64,000 bases of DNA, taken from positions 124,001 to 188,000 of the forward strand of contig LAKY01000055.1 of the NCBI GenBank assembly GCA_000987045.1, in the 5' to 3' direction. How positions within the stretch are numbered: the stretch's first letter is position 1; every line of letters begins with the position of its first letter. The notes under the pieces are model-generated. The model searched no databases. It was not told the DNA's origin and saw nothing but the letters and a program-made list of their open reading frames with translations. Positions 51,609-61,157 of the stretch are shown piece by piece. Made by a program: the position numbers and the translations under genes. Source of the stretch: Clostridiales bacterium PH28_bin88. Its GTDB lineage: Bacteria; Bacillota; PH28-bin88.

Positions 51609-52376
51609 CTAATCGGCACAACGGCCACCGTCAACCAGGAGTAAGTGACCCGTGACAAAATTTGAAGCGTCGGATGCCAGGAATACAACCGCCCCTACTA
51701 TATCGGAAGGTTCGCCTAGTCTACCCATGGGGATGGTGCTAGCAATTTTTTGATAGTGGTCTCCAACCGCCAGATATTCAGCCGTTAGGGGGGTTTGAAT
51801 ATACGCCGGGCCGATGGCATTGACATTTATTCCCGATTTAGCCCATTCCATGGCCAAAACTTTAGTTAATAGGGCTACTCCTCCTTTACTGGCAGCATAT
51901 GGACCATGATGGGGGTGCCCCAGTACGGAAGAAACAGAGCCCATGTTAATAACCTTCCCCCGGCCTTGAGCGAGCATAATTTTACCCACCGCTTGGGTAC
52001 AAAGGAATGTGCCCTTGAGATTGATATCGAGAATCCGGTCCCATTCATCTTCTGTGTATTCGACGGCTGGTTTGCGGCTGTTGACCCCGGCGCTGTTGAT
52101 TAGCACGTCGATTTTACCGAAGTCTTGGTGCACTTCTCTCACCATGCGATAGACAGCTTCCCGGTCTGTAACATCCACCTTATAGATGAGCGCCTTTCTG
52201 CCCAGACTGGTAATTCCGGTCAAGGTCTTTTCAATTTTCTCGGGGAAAAGGTCCGCCATGGCGATGTCGGCGCCATACTCAGCCAAGCCGAGAGCCATTT
52301 CCTGGCCCAAGCCCCCGGCGGCACCGGTAATCAAAACGACCCGATCAGTTAAATCAAAGAGGTTTTTATACCGCAC
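51609..52376 (-). CDS. Short-chain dehydrogenase/reductase
   Basis: Classical SDR of 255 residues: TGAAGGLG nucleotide motif near residue 16, NSAG mid-protein, the catalytic Tyr and Lys in YAASK, and the C-terminal GHLLLVDGG. The start is the GTG at 52376 (RYKNLFDLTDRV follows) with AAGGAGAG seven bases upstream; the frame opens nine codons earlier at a poorly supported ATG. It probably oxidises a hydroxy group formed in the pathway of the amidohydrolase and MmgE neighbours. It is distinct from the SDR at 8622. Confidence 0.9.
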   Translation of the reverse strand: MRYKNLFDLTDRVVLITGAAGGLGQEMALGLAEYGADIAMADLFPEKIEKTLTGITSLGRKALIYKVDVTDREAVYRMVREVHQDFGKIDVLINSAGVNSRKPAVEYTEDEWDRILDINLKGTFLCTQAVGKIMLAQGRGKVINMGSVSSVLGHPHHGPYAASKGGVALLTKVLAMEWAKSGINVNAIGPAYIQTPLTAEYLAVGDHYQKIASTIPMGRLGEPSDIVGAVVFLASDASNFVTGHLLLVDGGRCAD

Positions 52377-52491
52377 GATTCTTCTCTCCTTCACAGACCG
52401 CATTTTTGCTCCCCCGTCCTGTGAATTAAACCGTTTGCTTTACCGGGCTAAGGTATCACCGGTTTGCTCTGCTATTGACCGGCTGCCGTAC

Positions 52492-54018
52492 TTAGTTCCT
52501 GCTGTTCAACGCGTAATACGGGTCATAATGCTGCTGATGCCAACCTTGATAAAACTCGTTATAGTACGGACGAAGTTCGTTGAGGAAGCTGGCGTACCGC
52601 TGCTGTTCCGGAGTGAGGCCTTTGGAGGCGCTCCGGGCGATTTCCGCAAAAAGGTCATCCTTGTCAATCGTCATTATTTGACGCTCCTGCATGACCACCT
52701 TCCCGTCGATGATCACGGTATCTACATCGGTGCCCTTGGTCCGATGGATAAAGGCCTCCAGCAGGGGTACCCGGGGATCCATCCAGGGTTCCATGACCTT
52801 TTCCAGGTTAACCAGGATCAGGTCTGCCTTTTTACCGGCTTCCAGGGTACCGATAATACCGGCAAATCCGGTAACAAAGGCTGCATTAACTGTTCCCATT
52901 TTGATTACATCTTCCCCCGAGAGGGTTGGTGTATCAAAACTGAAACCGGCCACCCGGTGCAGCTTGTGAATGAGGCGCATCTCTTGAATATAGTCCTCAT
53001 CATCATTTAAGCCTTTGTCATCTATCCCGATAGCCACCAGCACTCCGGCCTTCTTGAGAGCAGCCACCGGCTGGATGCCGTTTCTCATGTTTAAATTGCA
53101 ACTCGCGTGATGGGTGACCGAGGTTCCGGTGGCCGCCATTGTTGCCAGGTCCTCTTCCGTCAGCCAGATGGCATGGCCAAAAGTCACATTGTCAGCCATT
53201 AGCCCGATCTCATCCAGGTGCTTGACCAGGGATTTGCCGTACTTCCTGTGCCCGTAAGCCTTTTGCAAAACTGTTTGCAGCACATGCAGGTGAACCCTGG
53301 CGTTATTGTAATTCCTGGCCTTTTCCTGAATGCTCCTCAAAAGCTCATCCGAGCACCACTGGGGAGCCATGGGGCCAAAGAAAATCTTACGTCCTTCACC
53401 ATTGTATTTGCGGTAGAGGTGATCAAAGAGAGAAAAATATTGTTCGGACACGGCTTTTTGATCATAACGCATCACCGGGTCTACTTTTTCCCGCAGGTAG
53501 GGGGGCAGCATGGCGGCAAATTGATCGTCATCGTAAGTAAAACGGTTCTGGTCTTTAACGCCCAGGGAAAAGGCCAGTCTGATACCGGCATCCTGATATC
53601 CTCGAAAAACTTTTTCGATCTCTTCTTCAAGGTGCGCAGGATCCTTGGTGGAATGGTAGTGGTGCATGGTGGTGCAACCAGATTCTATATGCTTGACAGC
53701 CGAGTAACAGGCGTTCAGGTAAGGGTCGATGTTTGTGTTCAGGGCCAGGTCAAGGAGCCATTTTTCCAAAAAATCATAGCCAGTCCCACTCTGGAGGGGC
53801 GTCAGTCCCCCGCCATGGCTGTGCCCGTCAATAAAACCCGGCATGACCAACTGCTCCCCGTTTCCCAGCACTTCCGACTGCGGGTATTTTTCTTTCAATC
53901 GCGTAAACTCGCCAACTTCTCCAATTTTGTCCCCTTCGATATAAACCGCCGCGTTTTCCAGAATACTGGCCCCACCTATGTCAGGATTGCACAGTACATA
54001 TTTTCCACGGATGAGCAT
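52492..54018 (-). CDS. Amidohydrolase (SsnA/TrzN/guanine-deaminase-like)
   Basis: Metal-dependent hydrolase of 508 residues of the amidohydrolase superfamily. The metal motif is in GFIDGHSHGG (HxH near residue 65), further ligands in HLHVLQ, FGHAIW and IGIDDKGLNDDED, and the protein ends with an alpha-beta domain (ILVNLEKVMEPW). This subgroup includes guanine, cytosine and 5-methylthioadenosine deaminases and triazine chlorohydrolases, so it acts on C-N or C-Cl bonds of N-heterocycles. The ATG at 54018 (MLIRGKYVLCN) follows a GGGGGG/GAGGAG stretch. It lies 53 bp after the membrane Fe-S gene. Confidence 0.85.
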   Translation of the reverse strand: MLIRGKYVLCNPDIGGASILENAAVYIEGDKIGEVGEFTRLKEKYPQSEVLGNGEQLVMPGFIDGHSHGGGLTPLQSGTGYDFLEKWLLDLALNTNIDPYLNACYSAVKHIESGCTTMHHYHSTKDPAHLEEEIEKVFRGYQDAGIRLAFSLGVKDQNRFTYDDDQFAAMLPPYLREKVDPVMRYDQKAVSEQYFSLFDHLYRKYNGEGRKIFFGPMAPQWCSDELLRSIQEKARNYNNARVHLHVLQTVLQKAYGHRKYGKSLVKHLDEIGLMADNVTFGHAIWLTEEDLATMAATGTSVTHHASCNLNMRNGIQPVAALKKAGVLVAIGIDDKGLNDDEDYIQEMRLIHKLHRVAGFSFDTPTLSGEDVIKMGTVNAAFVTGFAGIIGTLEAGKKADLILVNLEKVMEPWMDPRVPLLEAFIHRTKGTDVDTVIIDGKVVMQERQIMTIDKDDLFAEIARSASKGLTPEQQRYASFLNELRPYYNEFYQGWHQQHYDPYYALNSRN

Positions 54019-54071
54019 TCTCCTCAGCCCCCCAAATGTTTCCCAGGTTGTTTCCCACTCTCTCTTGCCTC

Positions 54072-56087
54072 TCAAGACAGAGTTTTTGCTACGGCTTCCA
54101 CCAAATCCAAAGCGGCCATGGAACCCTCCGCCTGCATGGTTTTGATGCCGTCATCCAGCATGGTCAGGCAGAAGGGACAACCGGAAACCACCAGCGAGGC
54201 GCCAGCCGCGGATATTTGCTCGACCCGCATGGTATTGATGCGCGTGCCCAGGCCTTCCTCCATCCACATCCGGCCACCGCCCGCCCCGCAGCAGAAACTT
54301 TTCTCCCGGGAGTTCGTTACTTCCACCACCGTAGTTCCCGGTAAGCCTCCCACTACCCGGCGGGGGGCATCGTAGACCTGGTTGTATCTGCCCAGATAAC
54401 AGGAATCATGGTAAACGGCCTGCCCCGGCAATTCCTTGTCCAGGGAAAGCTTGCCCTGGCTGATTAATTCGGCGACTAATTCACTGTGGTGCAGAACCTC
54501 GCATGTAAGCCCTAACTCGGGGTATTCGTTGCGCAGCACGTGGTAGCAGTGGGGGCAGGTAGTAACGACCCGCCTCACCTGGTACCGGCGCAGCGTTTCG
54601 ATGTTCTTCTCCGCTAACCGCCGGAAAAGGTATTCATTACCTATCCGCCGGGCGGCATCCCCGCAGCAATGCTCTTCCGTACCCAGAATGGCAAAGTTTA
54701 CCCCGGCACTTTTCAGCACCTTGGTCATGGCGGTAGCCACCTGCTGGTTGCGTTCATCAAAAGCCCCGGCACAACCAACCCAGTAGAGAATGTCCGCCGC
54801 CGGATTTTCTCCCAACGTCTGCACCTGCAGGCTGGCGGCCCAATCCTTCCGGCTCCCCCACCACTCACCCCAAGGGTTGCCTTGTTTTTCGAGGTTGCGA
54901 AACACCTTGCGAACTTCCGGGGGAAAGTCGCTTTCAGCCAGCACCAGGTGGCGCCGCATGGCTACAGTGCGCCTGGTGTGTTCCACCAGTACAGGGCACT
55001 CCTCTTCACAGGCCAGGCAGGTAGTACAGGCCCAAATGCCTTCCCGGGATACCACCACATCAATCATGCCGTTTTCCCGGGTAGCTGCCGCGGCCACTTC
55101 CACCGGGGCGGGAACTGCCGGCAGCGCGGCCTCATCAAGACCTTTGCCGTGCGCCAGGTAATGCTTCAAATTCTGCGTCACCTGTTTGGGCGATAGGGGC
55201 TTACCGCTTAAAAAAGCCGGGCAATTGCTTTCGCAACGCCCACAACGGGTGCAGGCGGAAGTTTCCATCAATTGCTTCCAGGAAAATCCCTCCGGGTTAC
55301 CTGCCCCAAACGGTACGGCACCGCTCAGGTCCACCGGCGGTAATGGGGCAGCCGCTCCCATCGTCCGGAAAAAGACGTTCAGGGGGGCGATCAAGATGTG
55401 CACCATCTTGGAGTAAGGGAGGTAGGCGATGAGCGTCAAGGCGAGCACCTGGTGCACCCACCACCCGGAGCGGTGCAAGATACTGAGTGTTTCGGCGCCA
55501 GTACCGCTCCAGGCCATGGCCACCAGCCAACCGGCGGGGGACCACATACGCCACGGGTCTTGCGTGGCGGCGATGCGTAAGCCTTCCACCAGGAACCCTG
55601 TCAACAGGATGCCCAGGATCAGCCCCACAGCCAACGCGTCGTCCAAAAAGCTCGGTTGCAGCTTTTCGTCCCGCTTGACATACCGCCGGTAGGCCGCGGC
55701 CAAAATGCCACACACTGCTGCCAGCCCGGCCAGATCCAATACCAGAGAAAATACCAGATAGAAAGATCCGTACAGCAGGTTGAGGCCCAGGTCCGCCTGG
55801 CCGGCCACGATGAGTGTTCCGATAAACAAAATCACAAACCCCCAGAACAGCGGTAAGTGAGCGATACCGGCCAGGGATTCCCTGGCGATGCGTCGTTGGG
55901 CGAGGCCAAAGCGCCACAAAGCCTGCAGGCGTTCCCCAAAATGATCCAACCTGTATTCCTTTCTCCCCCGTCGCCATCCACGGAGATGCTGGTAGAAGCC
56001 GAAGCCGCATACGGCCAAGGCCAGCCCCATCAGCAGGTACATCAATTGGTGTCCGGTAATGTTCCAGTAGATCTCCCTGGTCGGCAC
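54072..56087 (-). CDS. Membrane-anchored Fe-S oxidoreductase (ETF:quinone oxidoreductase-like, HdrD-type)
   Basis: Protein of 671 residues. The N-terminal third holds about six membrane spans with a NarI-like layout (QLMYLLMGLALAVCGFGFY, then WGFVILFIGTLIVAG), followed by two 4Fe-4S sites (CTRCGRCESNCP and CTTCLACEEECP) and two CCG domains (CCGDAARRIGNE and CCGAGGGRMW). Such proteins are found beside etfAB in anaerobic acyl-CoA oxidisers and are thought to carry electrons from ETF to menaquinone. The start is a GTG at 56087 with AAGGAGG eight bases upstream; the longer frame overlaps the gene before it. With EtfB in the same operon, an ETF-quinone link is a reasonable inference. Confidence 0.87.
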   Translation of the reverse strand: MPTREIYWNITGHQLMYLLMGLALAVCGFGFYQHLRGWRRGRKEYRLDHFGERLQALWRFGLAQRRIARESLAGIAHLPLFWGFVILFIGTLIVAGQADLGLNLLYGSFYLVFSLVLDLAGLAAVCGILAAAYRRYVKRDEKLQPSFLDDALAVGLILGILLTGFLVEGLRIAATQDPWRMWSPAGWLVAMAWSGTGAETLSILHRSGWWVHQVLALTLIAYLPYSKMVHILIAPLNVFFRTMGAAAPLPPVDLSGAVPFGAGNPEGFSWKQLMETSACTRCGRCESNCPAFLSGKPLSPKQVTQNLKHYLAHGKGLDEAALPAVPAPVEVAAAATRENGMIDVVVSREGIWACTTCLACEEECPVLVEHTRRTVAMRRHLVLAESDFPPEVRKVFRNLEKQGNPWGEWWGSRKDWAASLQVQTLGENPAADILYWVGCAGAFDERNQQVATAMTKVLKSAGVNFAILGTEEHCCGDAARRIGNEYLFRRLAEKNIETLRRYQVRRVVTTCPHCYHVLRNEYPELGLTCEVLHHSELVAELISQGKLSLDKELPGQAVYHDSCYLGRYNQVYDAPRRVVGGLPGTTVVEVTNSREKSFCCGAGGGRMWMEEGLGTRINTMRVEQISAAGASLVVSGCPFCLTMLDDGIKTMQAEGSMAALDLVEAVAKTLS

Positions 56088-56101
56088 CGTTATTTCCTCC
56101 T

Positions 56102-56944
56102 TCAGTCGCTGTTCTCCAACAGATGAGTCCCTTTCCGGTACATGCACCCCACGTGATTACCACAGGCGTGGTTGCCGCGCTCGCATTCCGGGAAACTCTC
56201 AGGTAAACCCGGCGTAGTCGCACCCTTGATGGTTTGCACAAGGGCAAAAGCCTTCTTCACTTCGGAGATCGGCCCGGCCACGACCATGGTGGTGGCTCCC
56301 TCCGCCCCCCACACACCACCCATGCCGATGGGTGTGCAACGCACGTCATAGAGGAGGGTGAGGGCATCGATTTCCGTAATGATCCGACCTACCAGCGGGA
56401 CCAGTCCCACTGCCATTCCCATAGCCAGATCCATCCGGGTCCGCCCCGCTGCCCGGACGGCATCGTCAATCCGGCCCGGGATGAATTTCTCCAGCCCCGC
56501 GGGGATGATCACATGCGCGCCGCACGACAGCATCCCGGCGATCACCTCACCGGGAGGGCCTCCCAGGGCTCCTCCCAGCATCATAGCCGCTCCCCCCTGG
56601 GAATCCATCGCATTGGCCCCGATGATAATTACATCATCCGGCCCTAGTTGCCCAATTACTTGTTTCAAACGGTCGTCAACATATTCGGTCAGTCCACTGC
56701 TGACCAGCAAGTTGTGTTTCCCATCGATCTTGGCGCTAGTGGTCTTGGTCCCCCGGGGGCTGATGCGGCCGGAGATTTTGATGGGAGTGCCCACCAGTTC
56801 CTCCGCCACGGCGGATACGGTGGTGCCGCCCTTAAAAAATATTTTCCCGTTTCGCAGCGCCGCCTGTACCTCTGGTAATGCGGCGGCCCCTTTGGCGATG
56901 AGCCGCTTCGCTTCCGGCACTGTCAAAGTGATCTGAATTTGCAT
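56102..56944 (-). CDS. Unrecognised Gly-rich protein with C-terminal Cys/His cluster
   Basis: I do not recognise this protein of 280 residues. It has a basic, helical N-terminus, a Gly/Ala-rich middle (GANAMDSQGGAAMMLGGALGG, then GVWGAEGATTMVV) with few charged residues, and a C-terminal tail with CX6CX5C and two Gly-Asn-His steps (CERGNHACGNHVGC) that could bind a metal or an Fe-S cluster. There is no signal peptide; short hydrophobic stretches may be buried and not membrane spans. The ATG at 56944 has GGAG eight bases upstream; an ATG at 56980 that overlaps the stop before it is an alternative. It is tightly packed between an old-yellow-enzyme-like protein and the membrane Fe-S protein, so it is likely part of the same redox pathway. 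Confidence 0.75.
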   Translation of the reverse strand: MQIQITLTVPEAKRLIAKGAAALPEVQAALRNGKIFFKGGTTVSAVAEELVGTPIKISGRISPRGTKTTSAKIDGKHNLLVSSGLTEYVDDRLKQVIGQLGPDDVIIIGANAMDSQGGAAMMLGGALGGPPGEVIAGMLSCGAHVIIPAGLEKFIPGRIDDAVRAAGRTRMDLAMGMAVGLVPLVGRIITEIDALTLLYDVRCTPIGMGGVWGAEGATTMVVAGPISEVKKAFALVQTIKGATTPGLPESFPECERGNHACGNHVGCMYRKGTHLLENSD

Positions 56945-56976
56945 GTCGTTCACTCCAACTTTAAGCGGGTATCCGT

Positions 56977-58935
56977 TCATATCTGCCGGGCCGCCAAGTG
57001 CCCCTCCCGAATAGCCTCCAGGGCATAGCGCGGCGCCACGCAATCTCCCACCGCCACCACTTTTGCTCCACGCCCACGGAGAGTATGGAAAAGTTGGTCC
57101 TCAGCCTGGCGCAGGCCCGCCACCACGATGCTGTCCACTCCTTCCACTTCCCACCGCTCACCGGCATAGACGTCTTCCAGGGTGACGGTGGACCCATTCA
57201 CCTCCCGGACCACAGTTCCGGTCATGATCTTTACGCCCAGGTTGCGGAGACGCTGGTGCTGGGTGATCCAACTGATCAACACAATATCCGATCCTTCCAC
57301 CGAACGGGGTGTAACGATCCTTACTTCCTTTCCCTGGTCAGCCAGGTACTCGGCCACGCTGGTAGCCCGGTAATGGCCGTCATCATCTACCACCATGACC
57401 CGTTGGCCCACATCCACTATACCCAGGGCCACGTCGTTAGGGGTAGCCAACTGGGCACTGCCACTGCCCTCATATTCCGGTAAAACGGGTACGGATCCAG
57501 TCGCCACCACCACCACATCAGGGTTTTCAGCCATTACGCTGTCCGCCGTAGCCGTTACGCCCAGACGTACCTCTACGCCCAGCCGTTGCAACTCCAGGCT
57601 CAGGAACCGGTAAACGCCACCGATCTCCTGGCGGCATGGTATACTGGCCGCCGCGATTAGTTGACCGCCCAGTTCAGACCTCTTCTCCAGCAACACTACC
57701 CGGTGCCCACGGAGGGCTGCCACCCGGGCTGCTTCCAACCCGGCGGGCCCCCCACCGATGACGACCACCTTTTTCGGCTGGGAAGCCGGCCGGAGGGTGC
57801 CAATCCCAAGTTCTTTTTCCCTCCCCACGGTGGGGTTTTGGAGGCAGGTAATCGGGAAACCGCGATGCATCATGCCCACACAACCCTGGTTGCAGCCAAC
57901 GCAGTTCCTAATCTCGTCAAGGCGGCCGGACCGGGCCTTGTTGGGCAACTCGGGATCGCACAGCGTTGCACGGGTCATGCACACCATGTCAGCCTGGTGA
58001 TCAGCAATAATCTGTTCCGCCTGCAAAGGGTCTACGATGCGGCCTACTGTGAACACCGGTACATCCGGCACCACCTGTTTAATACCCGCGGCCAGATAAC
58101 CAAAAGGCGCGAAGGGGAAATGCATATCCGGGATCATGGTGGCAAAACTCAACCCGTTATAATTGCAGTGGCTGACGTTGATAAAGTCTAACTTGCCTGC
58201 TCCGGCCAACAGAGGTACAATTTCCTGCATGTCATCGAGGGTCAGGCCGCCATCGCTGAATTCATCACCGCTCAAGCGGATGCCAACCGCCATGCCGGTA
58301 CCTGCTGCCTCGCGTACCGCGTCGATGACTTCCCGGGCAAAGCGCAGGCGGTTTTCCATGCTTCCACCATACTCATCCGTCCGCTTGTTGCTGAAAGGTG
58401 ACATAAACTGTTGAATCAGGTACCCGTGGGCGCCATGGATTTCCACCCCGTCGAAACCGGCGTCTTTAGCCAGTTTTGTACTATAAGCGAAACCCTCCAC
58501 CACTTCCCCGATCTCTTCCCTGGTCATGGCATGGGGTATTTCTTTTTTGGTGGGGCAGGGAATCGCTGACGGCGCCCACAGGGGTTGATAGGTTTCAGTG
58601 CTAACGGTTTGACGGCCCATGTGCAGGAGTTGGAGAAAAATCTTGGCCCCGTAATGGTGAACCATTTCCACAACCATTTTGAGCCCCGGTAGTGCCCGTT
58701 GATTGTAGCCGCCGATAGCTTTTGGACCCGGGTGAGTGGTGGGATGGACCCGGATTGCTTCCATAATAATCAACCCGATGCCACCCTTGGACTTTTCCGC
58801 CAGGTAATAGGCATGCCGCTCCGTAGGGCACCCGTCCACCCCAAAGTTAGTCACATGGGCGGAACTGGCGATGCGGTTGCGCACTGTCACCGGCCCAACC
58901 TGCAGCGGTTTGAACAGGTTTTCGCAACTGGCCAT
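56977..58935 (-). CDS. Old-yellow-enzyme-like Fe-S flavoprotein (2,4-dienoyl-CoA reductase/enoate reductase type)
   Basis: Three-part flavoprotein of 652 residues: an FMN TIM barrel (about 1-340, with HGAHGYLIQQF as the active-site His region), a 4Fe-4S site (CVGCNQGCVGMMHRGFPITC, about 350-370) and an FAD/NAD(P)-binding part (VVVIGGGPAGLEAARVA about 388-405, and a second Rossmann segment). Enoate reductases, 2,4-dienoyl-CoA reductase FadH and trimethylamine dehydrogenase share this layout; it reduces an activated C=C bond with NAD(P)H, or demethylates an amine. The ATG at 58935 has AAGGAGG upstream. It resembles the protein at 61158 in length and layout, with a hydantoinase-like and a cysteine hydrolase gene between them. 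Confidence 0.9.
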   Translation of the reverse strand: MASCENLFKPLQVGPVTVRNRIASSAHVTNFGVDGCPTERHAYYLAEKSKGGIGLIIMEAIRVHPTTHPGPKAIGGYNQRALPGLKMVVEMVHHYGAKIFLQLLHMGRQTVSTETYQPLWAPSAIPCPTKKEIPHAMTREEIGEVVEGFAYSTKLAKDAGFDGVEIHGAHGYLIQQFMSPFSNKRTDEYGGSMENRLRFAREVIDAVREAAGTGMAVGIRLSGDEFSDGGLTLDDMQEIVPLLAGAGKLDFINVSHCNYNGLSFATMIPDMHFPFAPFGYLAAGIKQVVPDVPVFTVGRIVDPLQAEQIIADHQADMVCMTRATLCDPELPNKARSGRLDEIRNCVGCNQGCVGMMHRGFPITCLQNPTVGREKELGIGTLRPASQPKKVVVIGGGPAGLEAARVAALRGHRVVLLEKRSELGGQLIAAASIPCRQEIGGVYRFLSLELQRLGVEVRLGVTATADSVMAENPDVVVVATGSVPVLPEYEGSGSAQLATPNDVALGIVDVGQRVMVVDDDGHYRATSVAEYLADQGKEVRIVTPRSVEGSDIVLISWITQHQRLRNLGVKIMTGTVVREVNGSTVTLEDVYAGERWEVEGVDSIVVAGLRQAEDQLFHTLRGRGAKVVAVGDCVAPRYALEAIREGHLAARQI

Positions 58936-59026
58936 CTTGGAACCTCCTTCAAGGGGGAATCGGCACCTCCAACTGCCAGGAGGTACCGCCGGCCCCTAAC
59001 CCAGGCTTCTTACCTTTACAACCGCC

Positions 59027-60415
59027 TTAAATACTCCGGCGCAAGTACCTGCCCCGGCCAGGGGAACCTACTACTTGACCTTTTTCCATGATAATTTCGC
59101 CGCGGCTGACGGTATATACCGGCCAGCCCTTGAACTTCATCCCGTCATAGACCGAATAGTCGTTGGCCCCAAACAACTCCGGTTTAACTTCCCGCTCCCA
59201 GTTCAGGTCCACGATGGCAAAATCGGCATCAGCCCCGACCTGAATGGCACCCTTTTGCGGGAAGAGGTTAAACGCCTTAGCCACCCCGGCGCTGGTCACA
59301 TGGGCGATAGTTCCCAGGGGAATTCCGCGCCGGTGATAGCCTTCACTGATCAATATCGGCAGGATCATCCCGGCACCAGGGAACCCGGGCAAGGTTTCCC
59401 AAACCCCTTCACCTTTGCCATACTTCTTGGCCCGATTACTGGGGCAGTTGTCCGATCCAATCGCCTGCACCAATCCTTTGCGGATACCTTCCCAGAGTTT
59501 TTCCGCGTCCGCGGCGGTATGGATCGGCGGGTTAACCTTGGCCAGCAAACCGCAGGGAGAATCCTCGGTTAGCGCTAGGTAATGGGTGCAGGTTTCGATG
59601 GTGACTCCCCGGGAGGCCAGATGAGGTAATTTTTCCAGCAAGTCTATACTGGAGCCGGCGCTGATATGAACGGCATACATGTTCCCTTTGACTACATCAT
59701 TCAAATAAAGAGCGCTCATTAAAGAAACGGTTTCAGCAAAATCAGGGCTGGTTTTAGAGAAGTAGCTCAAGGTATTCTCGCTGCCCCCGGCCTTGAGGTC
59801 TTTGGCTATCCTCCGCTGGAGATCCATGTCCTCGCAGTGGATGCACAGCAATAACTTATCGGAAATTGCAGCAAACTGCTTCAAAATCAAAAACATATCG
59901 GCGGAATCCAGTGTTAACGGGTCGGAGACGCCAAAAATCCGCCCGATGTCGTCCTGGTAGTTTCGATAAAACTTGTAAGAGGTGATGCCAAATTGTTCGA
60001 TATAGCTTTTAAGTTCCGCCAGGTGCTGCTGGGTCAGCAAACCCATCGTGTAGGTAAAATCCACCAGGCTGTGGTTTTCTCCGGTTTCGATTAAAACAGG
60101 CGCGGATTCAAGGTAGGATTCCTTCCCCCGGTAGCAGTTCACGATCGTGGTAATACCGCCGATAGCCGCCGCTCTGGTTTCCGCCTCAAAATCCGCCGCC
60201 ATGCTGTCGTTGTAGATACCCAGGTGCCAGTGAGGGTCAACGGTCCCCGGAAAGATATGCAAACCTGTGGCGTCAATGGAGGCTTTGGCTTCCGGGCCCG
60301 CGCCGGGGGTATAGAGGCCAACGATCTTCCCATCTGCCACGCCGGTATCCGCCTGCTGCACCCCCACCTGGGGAATTACCACTTGTCCGTTTTTGATGAG
60401 CAGGTCAATTGCCAT
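59027..60415 (-). CDS. Dihydropyrimidinase/hydantoinase-like amidohydrolase
   Basis: Cyclic amidohydrolase of 462 residues. The two-metal site of dihydropyrimidinases is complete: His62 and His64 (DPHWH), the Lys to be carbamylated at 148 (ITSYKFY), His193, His250 and Asp322 (GSDNCPSN). It opens a cyclic amide such as dihydropyrimidine, hydantoin or allantoin to a carbamoyl amino acid. The ATG at 60415 has GGAGG eight bases upstream. It follows the cysteine hydrolase by 12 bp, a pair that would carry out ring opening and then amide or carbamoyl hydrolysis. The ring substrate is not known. Confidence 0.88.
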   Translation of the reverse strand: MAIDLLIKNGQVVIPQVGVQQADTGVADGKIVGLYTPGAGPEAKASIDATGLHIFPGTVDPHWHLGIYNDSMAADFEAETRAAAIGGITTIVNCYRGKESYLESAPVLIETGENHSLVDFTYTMGLLTQQHLAELKSYIEQFGITSYKFYRNYQDDIGRIFGVSDPLTLDSADMFLILKQFAAISDKLLLCIHCEDMDLQRRIAKDLKAGGSENTLSYFSKTSPDFAETVSLMSALYLNDVVKGNMYAVHISAGSSIDLLEKLPHLASRGVTIETCTHYLALTEDSPCGLLAKVNPPIHTAADAEKLWEGIRKGLVQAIGSDNCPSNRAKKYGKGEGVWETLPGFPGAGMILPILISEGYHRRGIPLGTIAHVTSAGVAKAFNLFPQKGAIQVGADADFAIVDLNWEREVKPELFGANDYSVYDGMKFKGWPVYTVSRGEIIMEKGQVVGSPGRGRYLRRSI

Positions 60416-60427
60416 TCCCATCTCCTC

Positions 60428-61117
60428 CTAACCTTTCAGGCCTTTGAAATAGTCGAGGATCTGCTGGGTATCCATGACATCGCAGTACTTCATCCACAAA
60501 TCAAGTAAAGCCGCCTTATGGGAAAGCTGGATCCGGTCGTAAACCGCGTCCTCCACCATGGCCACGTTGTAGTTGCGGGTGACCGCATCCACCGCGGTGG
60601 CCCGGCAGCACCCGCTGGTAGAGCCGCCTACGATAATGATGGTGTCGATACCAAGCTTTACCAGGTAGCTCTGCAAAGGGGTGCCGTAGAACACGCTGGC
60701 GTAGGCCTTATCGATGACCATCTCGTCTTCGCCCGGCTCCAGTTCTTTAATGATCTGGGCTTCCGGCCGTCCGTCCAGGTACTTGGACTGGTCGCGGTTG
60801 GTCTTGGTGCTAAACCCGTCGAAAGACATGGTTTTCTTCTGAACGTTGCGGGACTGGAATACCGGCACACCCGCTTCCTTGGCGGCGGCTCGAATCCGCT
60901 GGATGTTGCCAACCGCCGTCCAGGCATTGGCACCACCGCCAGAGGGCCACTTGTCCAACTGCTGTTCAATCGGAACGTTCTCACCCACATAGTTGTACTG
61001 CACGTCGATGATGAGTAACAGTGGCTTTTTCCCAAGGCCCCGGCTCTTACCGTAACCCCCTTTTTCAATCACCAACCGGTCCACGTCCGTCAGCAGGTCT
61101 TCCCAAATCCTCGCCAT
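60428..61117 (-). CDS. Isochorismatase-family cysteine hydrolase (N-carbamoylsarcosine amidase-like)
   Basis: Cysteine hydrolase of 229 residues with the full triad: Asp38 (LLIIDVQ), Lys137 (VIDKAYAS) and Cys170 (GGSTSGCC). The sequence around the cysteine is close to N-carbamoylsarcosine amidohydrolase; biuret hydrolase, maleamate hydrolase and nicotinamidase share the fold. The N-terminal 30 residues (WEDLLTDVDRLVIEKGGYG) are longer than in nicotinamidases, again like carbamoylsarcosine amidase. The ATG at 61117 has GGGAGG upstream. Next to a hydantoinase-like enzyme it most likely releases ammonia, with or without carbon dioxide, from the ring-opened carbamoyl or amide product. Confidence 0.88.
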   Translation of the reverse strand: MARIWEDLLTDVDRLVIEKGGYGKSRGLGKKPLLLIIDVQYNYVGENVPIEQQLDKWPSGGGANAWTAVGNIQRIRAAAKEAGVPVFQSRNVQKKTMSFDGFSTKTNRDQSKYLDGRPEAQIIKELEPGEDEMVIDKAYASVFYGTPLQSYLVKLGIDTIIIVGGSTSGCCRATAVDAVTRNYNVAMVEDAVYDRIQLSHKAALLDLWMKYCDVMDTQQILDYFKGLKG

Positions 61118-61157
61118 TCCTATCTCCTCCCTTTTGTTTGTATTTGTTCACCCCGGA

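Noticed and set aside
53218-54375. Open frame of 385 codons on the plus strand opposite the amidohydrolase
   Set aside because: It crosses two real genes on the other strand and shows no domain.
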